A DNA stretch of 64,000 nt from Burkholderia aenigmatica (GCF_902499175.1 NZ_CABVQC010000053.1:1-64000), one strand, 5' to 3'; shown: positions 1 to 8,006, counted from the first letter of the stretch. The notes: a model not told the origin generated them from the letters alone. Numbers and translations are program-made.

Positions 1-1172
1 GGCGTGCCGCGCCGCCGGCCGTCGCGCAGCGGCTCGGCCGGATTCGCCCGAGCCGCATCGGCACCGGCGAATCGGAGGGCTTCCGGCCGGGCGTGCCCGC
101 GTTGACGCATTTCCCGGCCGACGCATGGCGCCACGCGATCGACCGCGCGCTGCGCCGCGCCGGCCGCGACCTGCTCGGCTATGGCGACCCGCTCGGCGAG
201 CGCGCGCTGCGCGAATCGATCGCGCGCCACCTGGCCGTGACGCGCGGCGTGCGCTGCGATCCCGAGCAGATCGTGATCACGGAAGGTGCACAGGGTGCGA
301 TCGCGCTGTGCGCGCAGTTGCTGACGAACCCGGGCGATACGGTGTGGGTCGAGGAGCCCGGCTATCGCGGCGCGCGCACCGCGATGCAGGCGGCCGACCT
401 CGACGTCGTGCCGATGCCGGTCGACGCGGAAGGGTTGCGCGCGGATGCGGACGACTGGCGCGAGCGGACGCCGCGCCTCGTCTACACGACGCCGTCGAAC
501 CAGTTCCCGACCGGCGCGGTGCTGTCGATCTCGCGCCGGCTCGCGCTGATCGATGCCGCGCGCCGGCATCGCGCGTGGATCATCGAGGACGACTACGACA
601 GCGAATTCCGTCACACCGGAGAGCCGATCGGTGCGATGCACGGGCTCGCACCCGATTCGCCCGTCGTCTATCTCGGCTCGTTCAGCAAGACGATGTTTCC
701 GGCGCTGCGGATCGGTTTTCTCGTGCTGCCCGATGCGCTGCTGGCCGCGGTGCGGCCGGTGCTGCCGGAGATGCTGCGCGGCGGGACGCGCCACGTGCAG
801 CTCGCGCTGGCCGATTTCATCGAGACGGGCGAGTACGGCCGCCATCTCGGCCGGATGCGCCGGCTGTATCGCGACCGGCGGCGGTTGCTGCTGGCCGCGC
901 TCGACGGCAACCTGAGCGTGCCGCATGAGATCGAGGGCGGGCCGTGCGGGCTGCATCTCGCGCTGCGGCTGCCCGCGCGCTACCGCGATCGCGCGATCGT
1001 CGACGCGGCGCGCGAGCACGGCATCGGGCCGTTTCCGCTGTCGGGATTTTCGATCGATGCGGCATCGGCGGGCAACGGGCTCGTGCTCGGCTTCGGCAAC
1101 ACGTCGGCCGACGCGTTCGAGCCGATGTTGCGGTTGCTGTCGGCGATCGCGGAGCGGGTGGGCGGAGATTGA
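1..1172 (+). CDS. MocR/PdxR-type transcriptional regulator, C-terminal aminotransferase part (5' end outside window)
   Basis: The reading frame is open from base 3 to the stop at 1170-1172, about 389 residues, so the gene begins before the window. The first residues include the FRPGVPALTHFP stretch that opens the fold-type I aminotransferase domain of MocR regulators; the GntR-type winged helix would lie upstream. The PLP-binding lysine is visible in SFSKTMFPALRIG, and the preceding EDDYDSEF motif is typical of the family. These proteins usually act as DNA-binding, PLP-dependent regulators and not as enzymes. The GTG at 93 is only an internal codon. The last 19 codons are duplicated, diverged, at 2474-2530. 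The target is unknown. Confidence 0.9.
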   Translation, partial: RAAPPAVAQRLGRIRPSRIGTGESEGFRPGVPALTHFPADAWRHAIDRALRRAGRDLLGYGDPLGERALRESIARHLAVTRGVRCDPEQIVITEGAQGAIALCAQLLTNPGDTVWVEEPGYRGARTAMQAADLDVVPMPVDAEGLRADADDWRERTPRLVYTTPSNQFPTGAVLSISRRLALIDAARRHRAWIIEDDYDSEFRHTGEPIGAMHGLAPDSPVVYLGSFSKTMFPALRIGFLVLPDALLAAVRPVLPEMLRGGTRHVQLALADFIETGEYGRHLGRMRRLYRDRRRLLLAALDGNLSVPHEIEGGPCGLHLALRLPARYRDRAIVDAAREHGIGPFPLSGFSIDAASAGNGLVLGFGNTSADAFEPMLRLLSAIAERVGGD

Positions 1173-1197
1173 GGGCGGGGCGGGCACTGGAAAACCA

Positions 1198-1240
1198 ACC
1201 CGTCGCCGGTGATTTTCGCTACCGTATTGCCTCCGATTTC
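1198..1240 (+). repeat. Promoter-like block, copy 1 of a diverged direct repeat
   Basis: This block lies 25 bases after the MocR stop and 21 bases before the secreted-protein start. It matches 2546-2588 at about 37 of 43 positions, the shared core being GCCGGTGATTTYCGCTACCG. In both places it sits between a MocR gene end and a small exported-protein gene, so it probably carries the promoter or untranslated leader. No clear -35/-10 pair can be named. Confidence 0.6.
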
Positions 1241-1261
1241 CCCTTCTTTTCCTGATCGAAC

Positions 1262-1666
1262 GTGCTCACGCCTTACAGATTCTTTGCGCTCGCCGGTACC
1301 GCATGCGCGTTGCTGGCGACCGCTGCCGCCCATGCGCAGTCCACCCAGGACGGATTCATCTGCGATACCGACAAGCATCACATCGTGATCGACCGCGCCG
1401 CGAACGGCACGCTGAACTACCGGGCCTGGAACAAGCCGCACTCGGTCGATCGCAAGCCGGACGTCGAGTTGCACGGCGGCACGGAGGAAACGGTCGGCAC
1501 CGACCCGTGCGTCAATACCGACTGGACGTTCAAGCGCGGCAATGTCGAGTATTTCGTGTCGGACAACGCTCGCTGCTCGGAAGGCAAGCCGCCGCGCAAT
1601 GCGAACGGGATGGTCGTCGTGTCGATCAACAAGGAATTTGCGGCGCGCTACTGGTGCATCAAGTAG
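1262..1666 (+). CDS. Small secreted hypothetical protein
   Basis: A 134-residue protein starting at GTG 1262. The N-terminus is a clear Sec signal peptide (hydrophobic stretch around residues 6-20, predicted cleavage after AHA near residue 25), so the mature protein is about 109 residues and periplasmic or secreted. Four cysteines in the mature part (ICDTD, DPCVNTD, ARCSEG and the terminal WCIK) could form two disulfides. I do not recognise the family. It follows the duplicated promoter-like block. No strong Shine-Dalgarno sequence is seen, so the start is less certain than the frame. Confidence 0.75.
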   Translation: MLTPYRFFALAGTACALLATAAAHAQSTQDGFICDTDKHHIVIDRAANGTLNYRAWNKPHSVDRKPDVELHGGTEETVGTDPCVNTDWTFKRGNVEYFVSDNARCSEGKPPRNANGMVVVSINKEFAARYWCIK

Positions 1667-1684
1667 GCGTCGCGCTACGCGACC

Positions 1685-2242
1685 TCAATCACCAATCGAC
1701 CGAATGACCTTCGCCGGATTGCCGCCCACCAGCGTATTCGGCGGCACGTCCCGCGTGACTACGGCCCCTGCGCCGATCACCGCGTTTTCGCCCACCGTCA
1801 CGCCACCGATGACCGTTGCGCCGGCACCGATCCACACGTTGCGCCCGATCGCGATCGGCTTCGCGACGACGGCGGCACGCCGCTTCGACGGTTCCAGCGG
1901 ATGGCCGGACGTGATGAGGCTCACGTTCGGCCCGATCATCACGTCGTCGGCGATGTCGAGCCCGCCGAGATCGTAGAACGTGCAGTTCTGGTTGACGAAT
2001 ACGTTGCGGCCGACCGTGATGTCGGGCCCGCCGGTCGTATAGAACGGCGGAAGCAGCAGAAAGCTGTCGTCGACCGGCTTGCCGATCAGTTCGCCGAACA
2101 ACGCGCGGACTTCGTCCGCATCGTCGAACGACAGGCGGTTGAGGCGGGCGGTGAGTGCCATCGCGCGTTTGACGTTCGCGAGCATCGTCGCCGATTCGGG
2201 CGTTCGTCGGGGAATGAGGAGGGTGCGGTCGTCATGCGGCAT
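1685..2242 (-). CDS. Maltose/galactoside-type O-acetyltransferase (left-handed beta-helix)
   Basis: A 185-residue protein starting at the ATG complementary to 2240-2242 (MPHDDRT); the longer frame adds 48 residues with no family resemblance. The hexapeptide-repeat region spans about residues 75-180 (ITVGRNVFVNQNC, IGPNVSLITSGH, IGRNVWIGAGATVIGGVTVG, VIGAGAVVTRDVP, GGNPAKVIR). The SLITSGH histidine corresponds to the catalytic histidine of the NodL/LacA/Maa group, which transfers acetyl from acetyl-CoA to sugar hydroxyls. The N-terminal ESATMLANVKRAMALTARLNRL matches the Maa-type helical cap. It is cytosolic; the acceptor is unknown. It is convergent with the secreted-protein gene and lies between the two repeat copies. 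Confidence 0.88.
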   Translation of the reverse strand: MPHDDRTLLIPRRTPESATMLANVKRAMALTARLNRLSFDDADEVRALFGELIGKPVDDSFLLLPPFYTTGGPDITVGRNVFVNQNCTFYDLGGLDIADDVMIGPNVSLITSGHPLEPSKRRAAVVAKPIAIGRNVWIGAGATVIGGVTVGENAVIGAGAVVTRDVPPNTLVGGNPAKVIRSIGD

Positions 2243-2470
2243 GCACGGGGATCCTGTCGGTCGGCATTCACTGTTCCGGGTTGACGCTGCGTTGTCTCGC
2301 TGCGCGGCCCGCTTCTGGAAGGCCGGTAGCGGCAAGCCGGCAGCCGTCAACGAGCCCGTTTTTCGTACAGCGGCCAGACGCGACAACCGGGGCCCGGAGC
2401 CCGGCTCCCGGTACGGCCCTGCGCGGATGAAGCCATGCGACCCGCAGCACGCGCATCACCTTGCGTTGTC

Positions 2471-2530
2471 GCGTTCGAGCCGATGTTGCGGATGCTGACG
2501 GCGATGGCGGCGAAGGTGGGCGGGGATTGA
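2471..2530 (+). pseudogene. Relic of a MocR gene 3' end
   Basis: Read in frame, this stretch encodes AFEPMLRMLTAMAAKVGGD followed by TGA, against AFEPMLRLLSAIAERVGGD plus TGA at the end of the MocR gene near the window start. From the TTC codon to the stop the two agree at 50 of 57 bases. No aminotransferase sequence is recognisable upstream of 2471, so this is a stranded tail and not a gene. Confidence 0.7.
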
Positions 2531-2545
2531 TGCGCGGGTAACCTT

Positions 2546-2588
2546 ACCCGTTGCCGGTGATTTCCGCTACCGTATCCCTTTCGATTTC
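2546..2588 (+). repeat. Promoter-like block, copy 2 of a diverged direct repeat
   Basis: Second copy of the block at 1198-1240, 15 bases after the MocR relic stop and 30 bases before the DUF3304 gene. Conservation of the block beside two unrelated exported-protein genes suggests it is a promoter and leader carried along with the duplicated MocR tail. Confidence 0.6.
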
Positions 2589-2618
2589 ACTTCGGGATTC
2601 CGACAAGAGAATTGCGTC

Positions 2619-3209
2619 ATGAATGTGCGAACTGGCTCGGTGATAGCCGTCGTTCGTCTGGCCGTTTTCCTGGCTGCCTGCGTGACGGGAGCCGGGTGCT
2701 CTCGCGCGACGGATCATGCGGATCCGCAAGCCGCTACGGCGGCCGATGAGGCCGGGATCGGGCTGAAGCTGAACGCGCTGAACTACACGGACGTGCCGAT
2801 CGGTACCTTCTATGTCGACGGTACCTGGGGCGGGAATGTGGCCGCCCGTATCGGCAGCGCCGGCGGCGGCATCACATGCTGTGTGTCCGTTCCGGAACAA
2901 TGGCGCCAGGGATTGACGGTCGATGTCGAATGGCGCAACGACGAGATGTTCAAGCGCGATCCGCATGCACTGGCTAGCCGGGTCGTGCCGATCGAGCCGT
3001 ATGGTTCGTTCTCGGACGGTTATCTGTGGATCGTGTTTTTCCCGGGGGACAGGATCAAGGCATACGCGTCTCCGTGGCTGCCGGGCGCACCGGAATTTCC
3101 CGAAGGATTGCAGGTCCCGGGCAAGGCGTGTCCGGGCCACTTCACGGTATTGAACAGCAGCCGTGACTGTCCGACACCGGACAAGGGAATGGCGGGGGCG
3201 GCGAGATGA
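2619..3209 (+). CDS. DUF3304-family lipoprotein
   Basis: A 196-residue protein. The N-terminus has a hydrophobic segment with a canonical lipobox LAAC at residues 18-21 (a second cysteine follows in TGAGC), so it is probably a lipoprotein. The mature part carries the DUF3304 pattern: ALNYTDVPIGTFYVDG, GGGITCCVSVP, and a WRNDEMF/YGSFSDGYLWIVFFPGD section. Function is not established; from memory such genes occur in tandem in Burkholderia, sometimes beside secreted phospholipase genes, but no effector gene is present here. The stop overlaps a downstream ATG as ATGA at 3206-3209. Confidence 0.85.
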   Translation: MNVRTGSVIAVVRLAVFLAACVTGAGCSRATDHADPQAATAADEAGIGLKLNALNYTDVPIGTFYVDGTWGGNVAARIGSAGGGITCCVSVPEQWRQGLTVDVEWRNDEMFKRDPHALASRVVPIEPYGSFSDGYLWIVFFPGDRIKAYASPWLPGAPEFPEGLQVPGKACPGHFTVLNSSRDCPTPDKGMAGAAR

Positions 3210-3331
3210 ATGTTCGTGTTGCGGCCGCCGGGCGGCCCGATGCCGGCGTAGCGATTCCCGGCGTGCAGGATGCGATGCCTCGCGGGCTTCATGACGACGA
3301 CAAAAATGCTGCCCGGCGCGGGAGCGGTGAA

Positions 3332-3970
3332 ATGAAAGTGCAGGTCATCGGTCTGTTGCTATGTTCCATTCTTGTCGGCGCGAGCCATGCGCAGGCGCCG
3401 GTATCGGGAAGCGTCACGAGCGCGGATGAAAGAGCCGCAGCCATTCGGCGTGCCTTCAGCCCGACCGCGCGTGTCGACGCATTCAAGTCGCACATCGATT
3501 TCGACCGGAAGTTCGCGACCGACGATGGCCGGAAGATCGTCGCGTTCGACTGGGGCAAGCTCGCGACCCAGCGCGTCCCGGGTTTGAAGGCGCTGAAGAT
3601 CGAGCATTTCGAACAGCCTGTCGACGAAACCGGGCCGCTCAAGGATTTCCGGATGTTTGTCTTCAACGGCCGGTTCAACGGAGCACGCGTGTCGATCACG
3701 GTTGCGCAGGCCAAGGATCGCTTCAAGGCGGCGGATTACTTTCTCAACGAGACAACTTCGCCGACGATCTCGTACGTGCCGTTCGAGACGAATCCCGATC
3801 CGCTCGGAAGCGTGTCGGTCCAGAGTTCGATCCCCGGTCCCGGACTCGGACTCGTGTGGATCTACAAGAACCTGTGCCTGGTCGTGTCAGGGGCGCCCGC
3901 CGGCGCGGTCCGGGATCTGAGTCGACGCCTGCAAACGCTGGCGGAAGCCCACACGATCGATTCGATGTGA
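3332..3970 (+). CDS. Secreted hypothetical protein
   Basis: A 212-residue protein. I place the start at ATG 3332 because GGAG lies seven bases before it and residues 1-20 then form a clean signal peptide (MKVQVIGLLLCSILVGASHA, cleavage after SHA). The frame is also open back to ATG 3206, which would add a 42-residue hydrophilic stretch in front of the signal peptide. The mature protein has no domain I recognise; it contains a FNGRFNGARVSITVAQ strand-rich section and ends in a predicted amphipathic helix. It probably forms a transcription unit with the DUF3304 gene. Confidence 0.75.
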   Translation: MKVQVIGLLLCSILVGASHAQAPVSGSVTSADERAAAIRRAFSPTARVDAFKSHIDFDRKFATDDGRKIVAFDWGKLATQRVPGLKALKIEHFEQPVDETGPLKDFRMFVFNGRFNGARVSITVAQAKDRFKAADYFLNETTSPTISYVPFETNPDPLGSVSVQSSIPGPGLGLVWIYKNLCLVVSGAPAGAVRDLSRRLQTLAEAHTIDSM

Positions 3971-4294
3971 TGGCGGGCGATCGCTCGCCTCCCGGAGATC
4001 GTCGGCCTCCACGGCGAGCGAAGCTCGACGTCGCGCGCATCCATGGCGCCGCCTGACACGCACCGCCCATCGCCATGCACGACAATCGGACTTGTGCGGA
4101 TTGACGAACCGCGCACTTTGTTCGAAACGAACGCCGTCGCGGCTCCGCGCGTGATGCGCCGCCCCGTATTCGGGTTTCGATTCGTATGTTCGAACAGGCC
4201 GCTTGGACTATAAATGGATGCGTGTACCGGGGCTTGTCGGGCGCCTGCGCGTCTCGCGCATGTCGGCGCCGTGACTTCCCGGGGGAGGTGCACC
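3971..4294. other. Intergenic region before the HtrA gene
   Basis: 324 bases without a supported gene. A TATAAA at 4209-4214 could be a -10 element for the protease gene, but no convincing -35 precedes it. No operator palindrome or terminator with a T-run was found. Confidence 0.4.
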
Positions 4295-5866
4295 GTGGTT
4301 CGCCAGACGCTTGCTCGCGCCGTGCTTCGCACCGCGTTGATCGGGGGCGTGTTTGCCGGGTGTTTGCTGCCCCCGCCGGCCGTCCTCGCCGGAACGGTCT
4401 CGCCGCCTGTCACGCCACACCCGATGAAGCAGCGGCCGGCTGCTGCGCCTTACGCGATGCCGGTCGATTTTCCGGCGATCGTCGACCGCTACGGCCCGGC
4501 GGTCGTGACCATCATGACCGCCGCGCCCGACCAGCAGGCCGGCGGCCCGTCCTTCGCAATCCTCGATCCCGACGATCCGCTCGCCGCGTTTTTCCGGCAC
4601 GACGCGCCGCCGCCCGCGCAAGGCTCGCAGGCGCCGGCACCGGCGCCTGCACCCGACACGTCGCCGCGCGCGGTATCGGGCAGCGGCTCGGGTTTCATCG
4701 TCAGCGCCGACGGCCTGATCCTCACGTCGGCGCACGTGGTCGACGATGCGACCGACGTGACGGTACGGCTCACCGACCGCCGCGAATTCAAGGCGACGGT
4801 GCTGGCCGTCGATCCGCAAAGCGACGTCGCCGTGCTGCGCGTCAACGCGACGAAGCTGCCGTTCGTCCGTGTCGGCGATTCGTCGAAGGTGCGCGCGGGC
4901 GAACCGGTGATGACGATCGGCGCGCCGGACGGATCGGGCAACACGGTCACGGCCGGCATCGTCAGCGCCACGTCGCACCGGATGCCGGACGGCAGCGCGT
5001 TTCCGTTCTTCGAAACCGACATCGCGCCGAACCCCGACAACTCGGGCGGCCCCGTATTCAATCGCGCGGGCGACGTGATCGGCATCGCGGTACAGGTCTA
5101 TACGGGCGCGGACCGCTACGCGAGCACGACGTTCGCGATCCCGATCGCGTTTGCCGCCAAGGTGCGTGCGCAACTGCAGAAGCAGATGCAGGCGCAACAG
5201 CCCCAGGCGCCGGACGCGTCGTCCGGCAACGCGCTCGGCGTCGACGTGCAGGATGTCGGCATCGGGCTGGCCGCGGCGTTCGGGCTGCCGCGGCCGGCGG
5301 GCGCGCTCGTCAACGGCGTCGCGCCCGGTTCGCCGGCTGCCGCGGCCGGCGTGAAGCCCGGCGACGTGATCGTGAAGCTGGGCGACAAGACGATCGGCCG
5401 CTCGGCCGAACTGAACGACCTGGCCGCCGCACTGCCGCCGGGCCAGAAGGCGCCGCTGCGGCTGATCCGCAACCGCGCGCCGGTGATGCTGACGATCACG
5501 GGCGCCGACGAGGCCGCCGGCAACGAGGGCCCGGCCGTCGGCACGGCCGCGCCGAAGGCGGCCGCACGACCGGGGCCGGGAGCCGGGGCGGGCGACGGCG
5601 GCGACCGTCTCGGGCTGACGATGCATGCGCTGAGCGACGACGAACGCCGTTCGACGGGGCTCGCGGTCGGGATGATGGTGGATGCGGTGCACGGCCCGGC
5701 AGCCAGCGCGGGGATCCAGCCGGGCGATGTCGTGCTGGAACTCAACGACAAGCTGCTCGAGACGCCCGACGACGTGCAGTCGCTCGAAGCGACCGGCGGC
5801 AGCGTGATCGCGGTGCTGATCCAGCGTAACAACGCACGGAAGTTCGTGTCGGTGCGTGCGCGTTAG
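4295..5866 (+). CDS. DegP/HtrA-type periplasmic serine protease with two PDZ domains
   Basis: A 523-residue protein. The GTG at 4295 is chosen because GGGGGAGG (4281-4288) sits six bases upstream and a signal peptide follows directly (cleavage after AVLA, about residue 32). The trypsin-like domain shows His147 in TSAHVV, Asp177 in DPQSDVAVL and Ser250 in NPDNSGGP. Two PDZ domains follow at about 310-400 and 430-520, each with a GxxPGDV(I/V) loop. This is the order of DegP/MucD, which degrade misfolded envelope proteins. Oddly, residue 248, normally glycine in the GNSGG motif, is Asp (GAC 5036-5038), at the position that builds the oxyanion hole. A low-complexity Ala/Pro insert precedes the protease core. 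Confidence 0.9.
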   Translation: MVRQTLARAVLRTALIGGVFAGCLLPPPAVLAGTVSPPVTPHPMKQRPAAAPYAMPVDFPAIVDRYGPAVVTIMTAAPDQQAGGPSFAILDPDDPLAAFFRHDAPPPAQGSQAPAPAPAPDTSPRAVSGSGSGFIVSADGLILTSAHVVDDATDVTVRLTDRREFKATVLAVDPQSDVAVLRVNATKLPFVRVGDSSKVRAGEPVMTIGAPDGSGNTVTAGIVSATSHRMPDGSAFPFFETDIAPNPDNSGGPVFNRAGDVIGIAVQVYTGADRYASTTFAIPIAFAAKVRAQLQKQMQAQQPQAPDASSGNALGVDVQDVGIGLAAAFGLPRPAGALVNGVAPGSPAAAAGVKPGDVIVKLGDKTIGRSAELNDLAAALPPGQKAPLRLIRNRAPVMLTITGADEAAGNEGPAVGTAAPKAAARPGPGAGAGDGGDRLGLTMHALSDDERRSTGLAVGMMVDAVHGPAASAGIQPGDVVLELNDKLLETPDDVQSLEATGGSVIAVLIQRNNARKFVSVRAR

Positions 5867-5947
5867 GGCGTTGACGCGTCCGCCATCGTCCGTCTACGAT
5901 CATCCGATATTGCACGTAGTCAGCCAGGCATTCAGGAGCCATCCGGC

Positions 5948-5998
5948 ATGAAAACAGCACGCTTCATCGTCGTAGTCAGCAGGCGCAGGGTCCGGTAG
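5948..5998 (+). CDS. Putative 16-residue leader peptide (MKTARFIVVVSRRRVR)
   Basis: ATG 5948 is preceded by CAGGAG (5933-5938) at nine bases, a good ribosome site for so short a frame. The peptide has a hydrophobic FIVVV run followed by SRRRVR and stops at TAG 5996-5998. A hairpin can form at 5988-6017 (GGGTCCGG with CCGGCACCC), and the intrinsic terminator follows, then the transporter gene. This is the geometry of a ribosome-controlled attenuator. FIVVV is reminiscent of drug-dependent stalling leaders such as ErmAL1 (IAVV) or ErmCL (IFVI), but that resemblance is only an inference. Confidence 0.55.
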   Translation: MKTARFIVVVSRRRVR

Positions 5999-6021
5999 CG
6001 GCACCGCGCCGGCACCCATGC

Positions 6022-6050
6022 GCCCCCGACTCGTTCGGGGGCTTTTTTTT
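6022..6050 (+). terminator. Intrinsic terminator between leader peptide and transporter
   Basis: GCCCCCGA (6022-6029) pairs with TCGGGGGC (6035-6042) around a five-base loop, followed at once by eight T residues (6043-6050). The stem begins 24 bases after the leader peptide stop and the T-run ends 31 bases before the transporter Shine-Dalgarno. It could simply end the HtrA transcript, but its place suggests attenuation of the transporter gene. Confidence 0.88.
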
Positions 6051-6093
6051 GCATTGCGCACGGCCGTGCGGCACGTGCGCGGAGGGCATCCGC

Positions 6094-7305
6094 TTGCAAT
6101 CGAACCTGCCGATCGCTTCCGAACGGGCGTCGCCGAGATACGCGACGCTGATCCTGCTGTGCGCGTGCTCGGTATTGCCGCTGAGTCTGTTCCTGCCGTC
6201 GCTGCCGGCGATCGCGCGCGACCTGCGCGCCGACTACGCGCTCGTCGCGCTGTCGCTCGGCGGTTACGCGGCGGTGGCCGCGTCGCTCGAGTTTGTAATG
6301 GGACCGCTGTCGGACCGGTTCGGGCGGCGGCCGGTCGTGCTGGCGAGCGTCGGCATGTTCGCGCTCGGCTCGCTCGGCTGCGCGATGGCGACCGATATTC
6401 GCGCGTTTCTGGCATGCAGGCTGATGCAGGCGGCGATCACGTCGGTCTATCCCGTGTCGATGGCGACGATCCGGGACACCGGTGGCGGTACGCGCGCGGC
6501 GAGCCGGATCGGCTATGCGGCGATGGCGGCCGCGTTCGCGCCGATGCTCGGCCCGACGCTGGGCGGCGCGCTCGATCAGACCTTGGGCTGGCGTGCGAGC
6601 TTCTGGCTGCTCGGCGCGGCGGGCATCGCGCTGTTCGTCTGGTGTGCGTTCGATCTCGTCGAAACCCACGCGAACCGGTCGTCGAGCCTCGGGCAGCAGC
6701 TTCGCGCGTATCCGGCGCTGCTTCGTGCGCGCCGCTTCTGGGCCTATGCGCTCTGCATGGCGTTTTCGACCGGCTCGTTCTACGCGTTCCTGGCCGGCGC
6801 GCCGCTCGCCGCGCAAACGGTGTTCGGTATCGCGCCCGCGGAGATCGGCTTCTACATGGGAACCATCACGGCCGGCTTCGTGTGCGGCAGCTTCCTGGCC
6901 GCGCGTTACGCGCGTCGCTACGCACTGGCCACGACGATCCTGTGCGGACGGGTCGTCGCGTGCGCAGGGCCGTTGATCGGCCTCGCGCTGATGTTCGGCG
7001 GCGCGACGCAGGCGATCGCATGGTTCGGGCCGTGCGTGCTGGTCGGCATCGGCAACGGGCTGACCAATCCGGGTGCGCATGCCGGCGCGGTGTCGGTGCG
7101 CCCGGAACTGGCTGGCAGCGCGTCCGGGCTGGCCGGCGCGATGACGATCGCCGGTGGCGCCGCGCTTTCGTCGTTGACGGGCGCGGTGCTGACGGCCGGC
7201 AACGCGGGCTATGCGCCGCTGGCGATGATGCTGCTGTCGGCCGCGATCGCGCTGGCGGCGGCCGTCTGCGTGCGGGTGTTCGACGCGCGGGACGTTGGGC
7301 GGTGA
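6094..7305 (+). CDS. Bcr/CflA-type MFS multidrug exporter
   Basis: A 403-residue inner-membrane protein with about 12 predicted helices. The start is TTG 6094, with GGAGGG (6081-6086) seven bases upstream; an earlier in-frame TTG lies inside the terminator T-run and is unlikely. The MFS loop 2-3 motif reads GPLSDRFGRRPV and motif C in helix 5 is AAAFAPMLGPTLGGALDQTLGWR, the antiporter signature of the DHA1 drug exporters. It probably exports a toxic small molecule with proton uptake. Expression is likely governed by the upstream leader and terminator. The substrate cannot be read from the sequence. Confidence 0.9.
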   Translation: MQSNLPIASERASPRYATLILLCACSVLPLSLFLPSLPAIARDLRADYALVALSLGGYAAVAASLEFVMGPLSDRFGRRPVVLASVGMFALGSLGCAMATDIRAFLACRLMQAAITSVYPVSMATIRDTGGGTRAASRIGYAAMAAAFAPMLGPTLGGALDQTLGWRASFWLLGAAGIALFVWCAFDLVETHANRSSSLGQQLRAYPALLRARRFWAYALCMAFSTGSFYAFLAGAPLAAQTVFGIAPAEIGFYMGTITAGFVCGSFLAARYARRYALATTILCGRVVACAGPLIGLALMFGGATQAIAWFGPCVLVGIGNGLTNPGAHAGAVSVRPELAGSASGLAGAMTIAGGAALSSLTGAVLTAGNAGYAPLAMMLLSAAIALAAAVCVRVFDARDVGR

Positions 7306-7466
7306 ACGCAGGCGTGGTATCGCGCCGCGTGGAACCGGGGGCTGGTGTGGGCACCGCTACCGTGTCGCGGGCGATTGGCGGACAATCGGCCGGACACCGG
7401 GAGACGACGAACCCGCCGCGCACCGAGTGCTCCCCGGCGCGCGAAGGGCGACTGGACGAGGATGGG

Positions 7467-8006
7467 ATGAGCGACTTTTCTGATTTCCAGCGGGAAATTG
7501 CCGACGCCGCGCGAGCGACATTCCGGGCGCTGCGGGCGCAGCACCCGGACGAGCATTTCTACGCGTTCGCGCTGTACACCGACAGCGGCGCGATGACGGT
7601 GGTGCCGGCGGCCAATTCGGTCGAGGGGCTGCGCCGGATCCGCGAGCAACAGGCCGTTCCGGACGACGACCCGTGGTATGCGTGGGGCTTTTCCGAATGG
7701 GCGTATGCGGCGGCGGAAGCGTCGCCGTTCAATGCGATCTGCGGCAAGCTCGCCGATGACCTGCTGAGCCCGCAGTTTGTCCGGTCGAGGTTCTCGGAAT
7801 TTTCGCGACAACTGCACGCGGAGATGATCGGAGCATTGCGCCTGCTCGACCGCGAAGGCCTGTTCGGCACGGGCGACGAAAGGGCGGCGATCACGCTGTT
7901 CGTGTCGATCAGCGACGACGACGCTGCCGAGGCACTCGAAAACGAATCGGCGAAAGCGCTGAATCCGCCGGCCGTCGTCGACGCATTCCTGCGCCGCTAC
8001 GACTGA
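7467..8006 (+). CDS. DUF4303-family protein
   Basis: A 179-residue cytosolic protein starting at ATG 7467 (MSDFSDFQREI) with GAGG just upstream. The block HFYAFALYTDSGAMTVVPAANSVEGLRR and the WYAWGFSEWAYAAAEASPFN motif match the DUF4303 pattern, a family often found as SMI1-neighbourhood or immunity-like proteins, without a proven function. No toxin gene lies nearby. The frame stays open far upstream, but the protein resemblance starts only here. Confidence 0.82.
   Translation: MSDFSDFQREIADAARATFRALRAQHPDEHFYAFALYTDSGAMTVVPAANSVEGLRRIREQQAVPDDDPWYAWGFSEWAYAAAEASPFNAICGKLADDLLSPQFVRSRFSEFSRQLHAEMIGALRLLDREGLFGTGDERAAITLFVSISDDDAAEALENESAKALNPPAVVDAFLRRYD

Noticed and set aside
2243-2386. N-terminal extension of the acetyltransferase to 2386
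   Set aside because: The 48 added residues are Arg/Ala-rich without resemblance to the Maa-type cap, which begins shortly after MPHDD.
6049-6093. Longer exporter start at TTG 6049
   Set aside because: This TTG lies inside the terminator T-run with no ribosome site; TTG 6094 has GGAGGG seven bases upstream.
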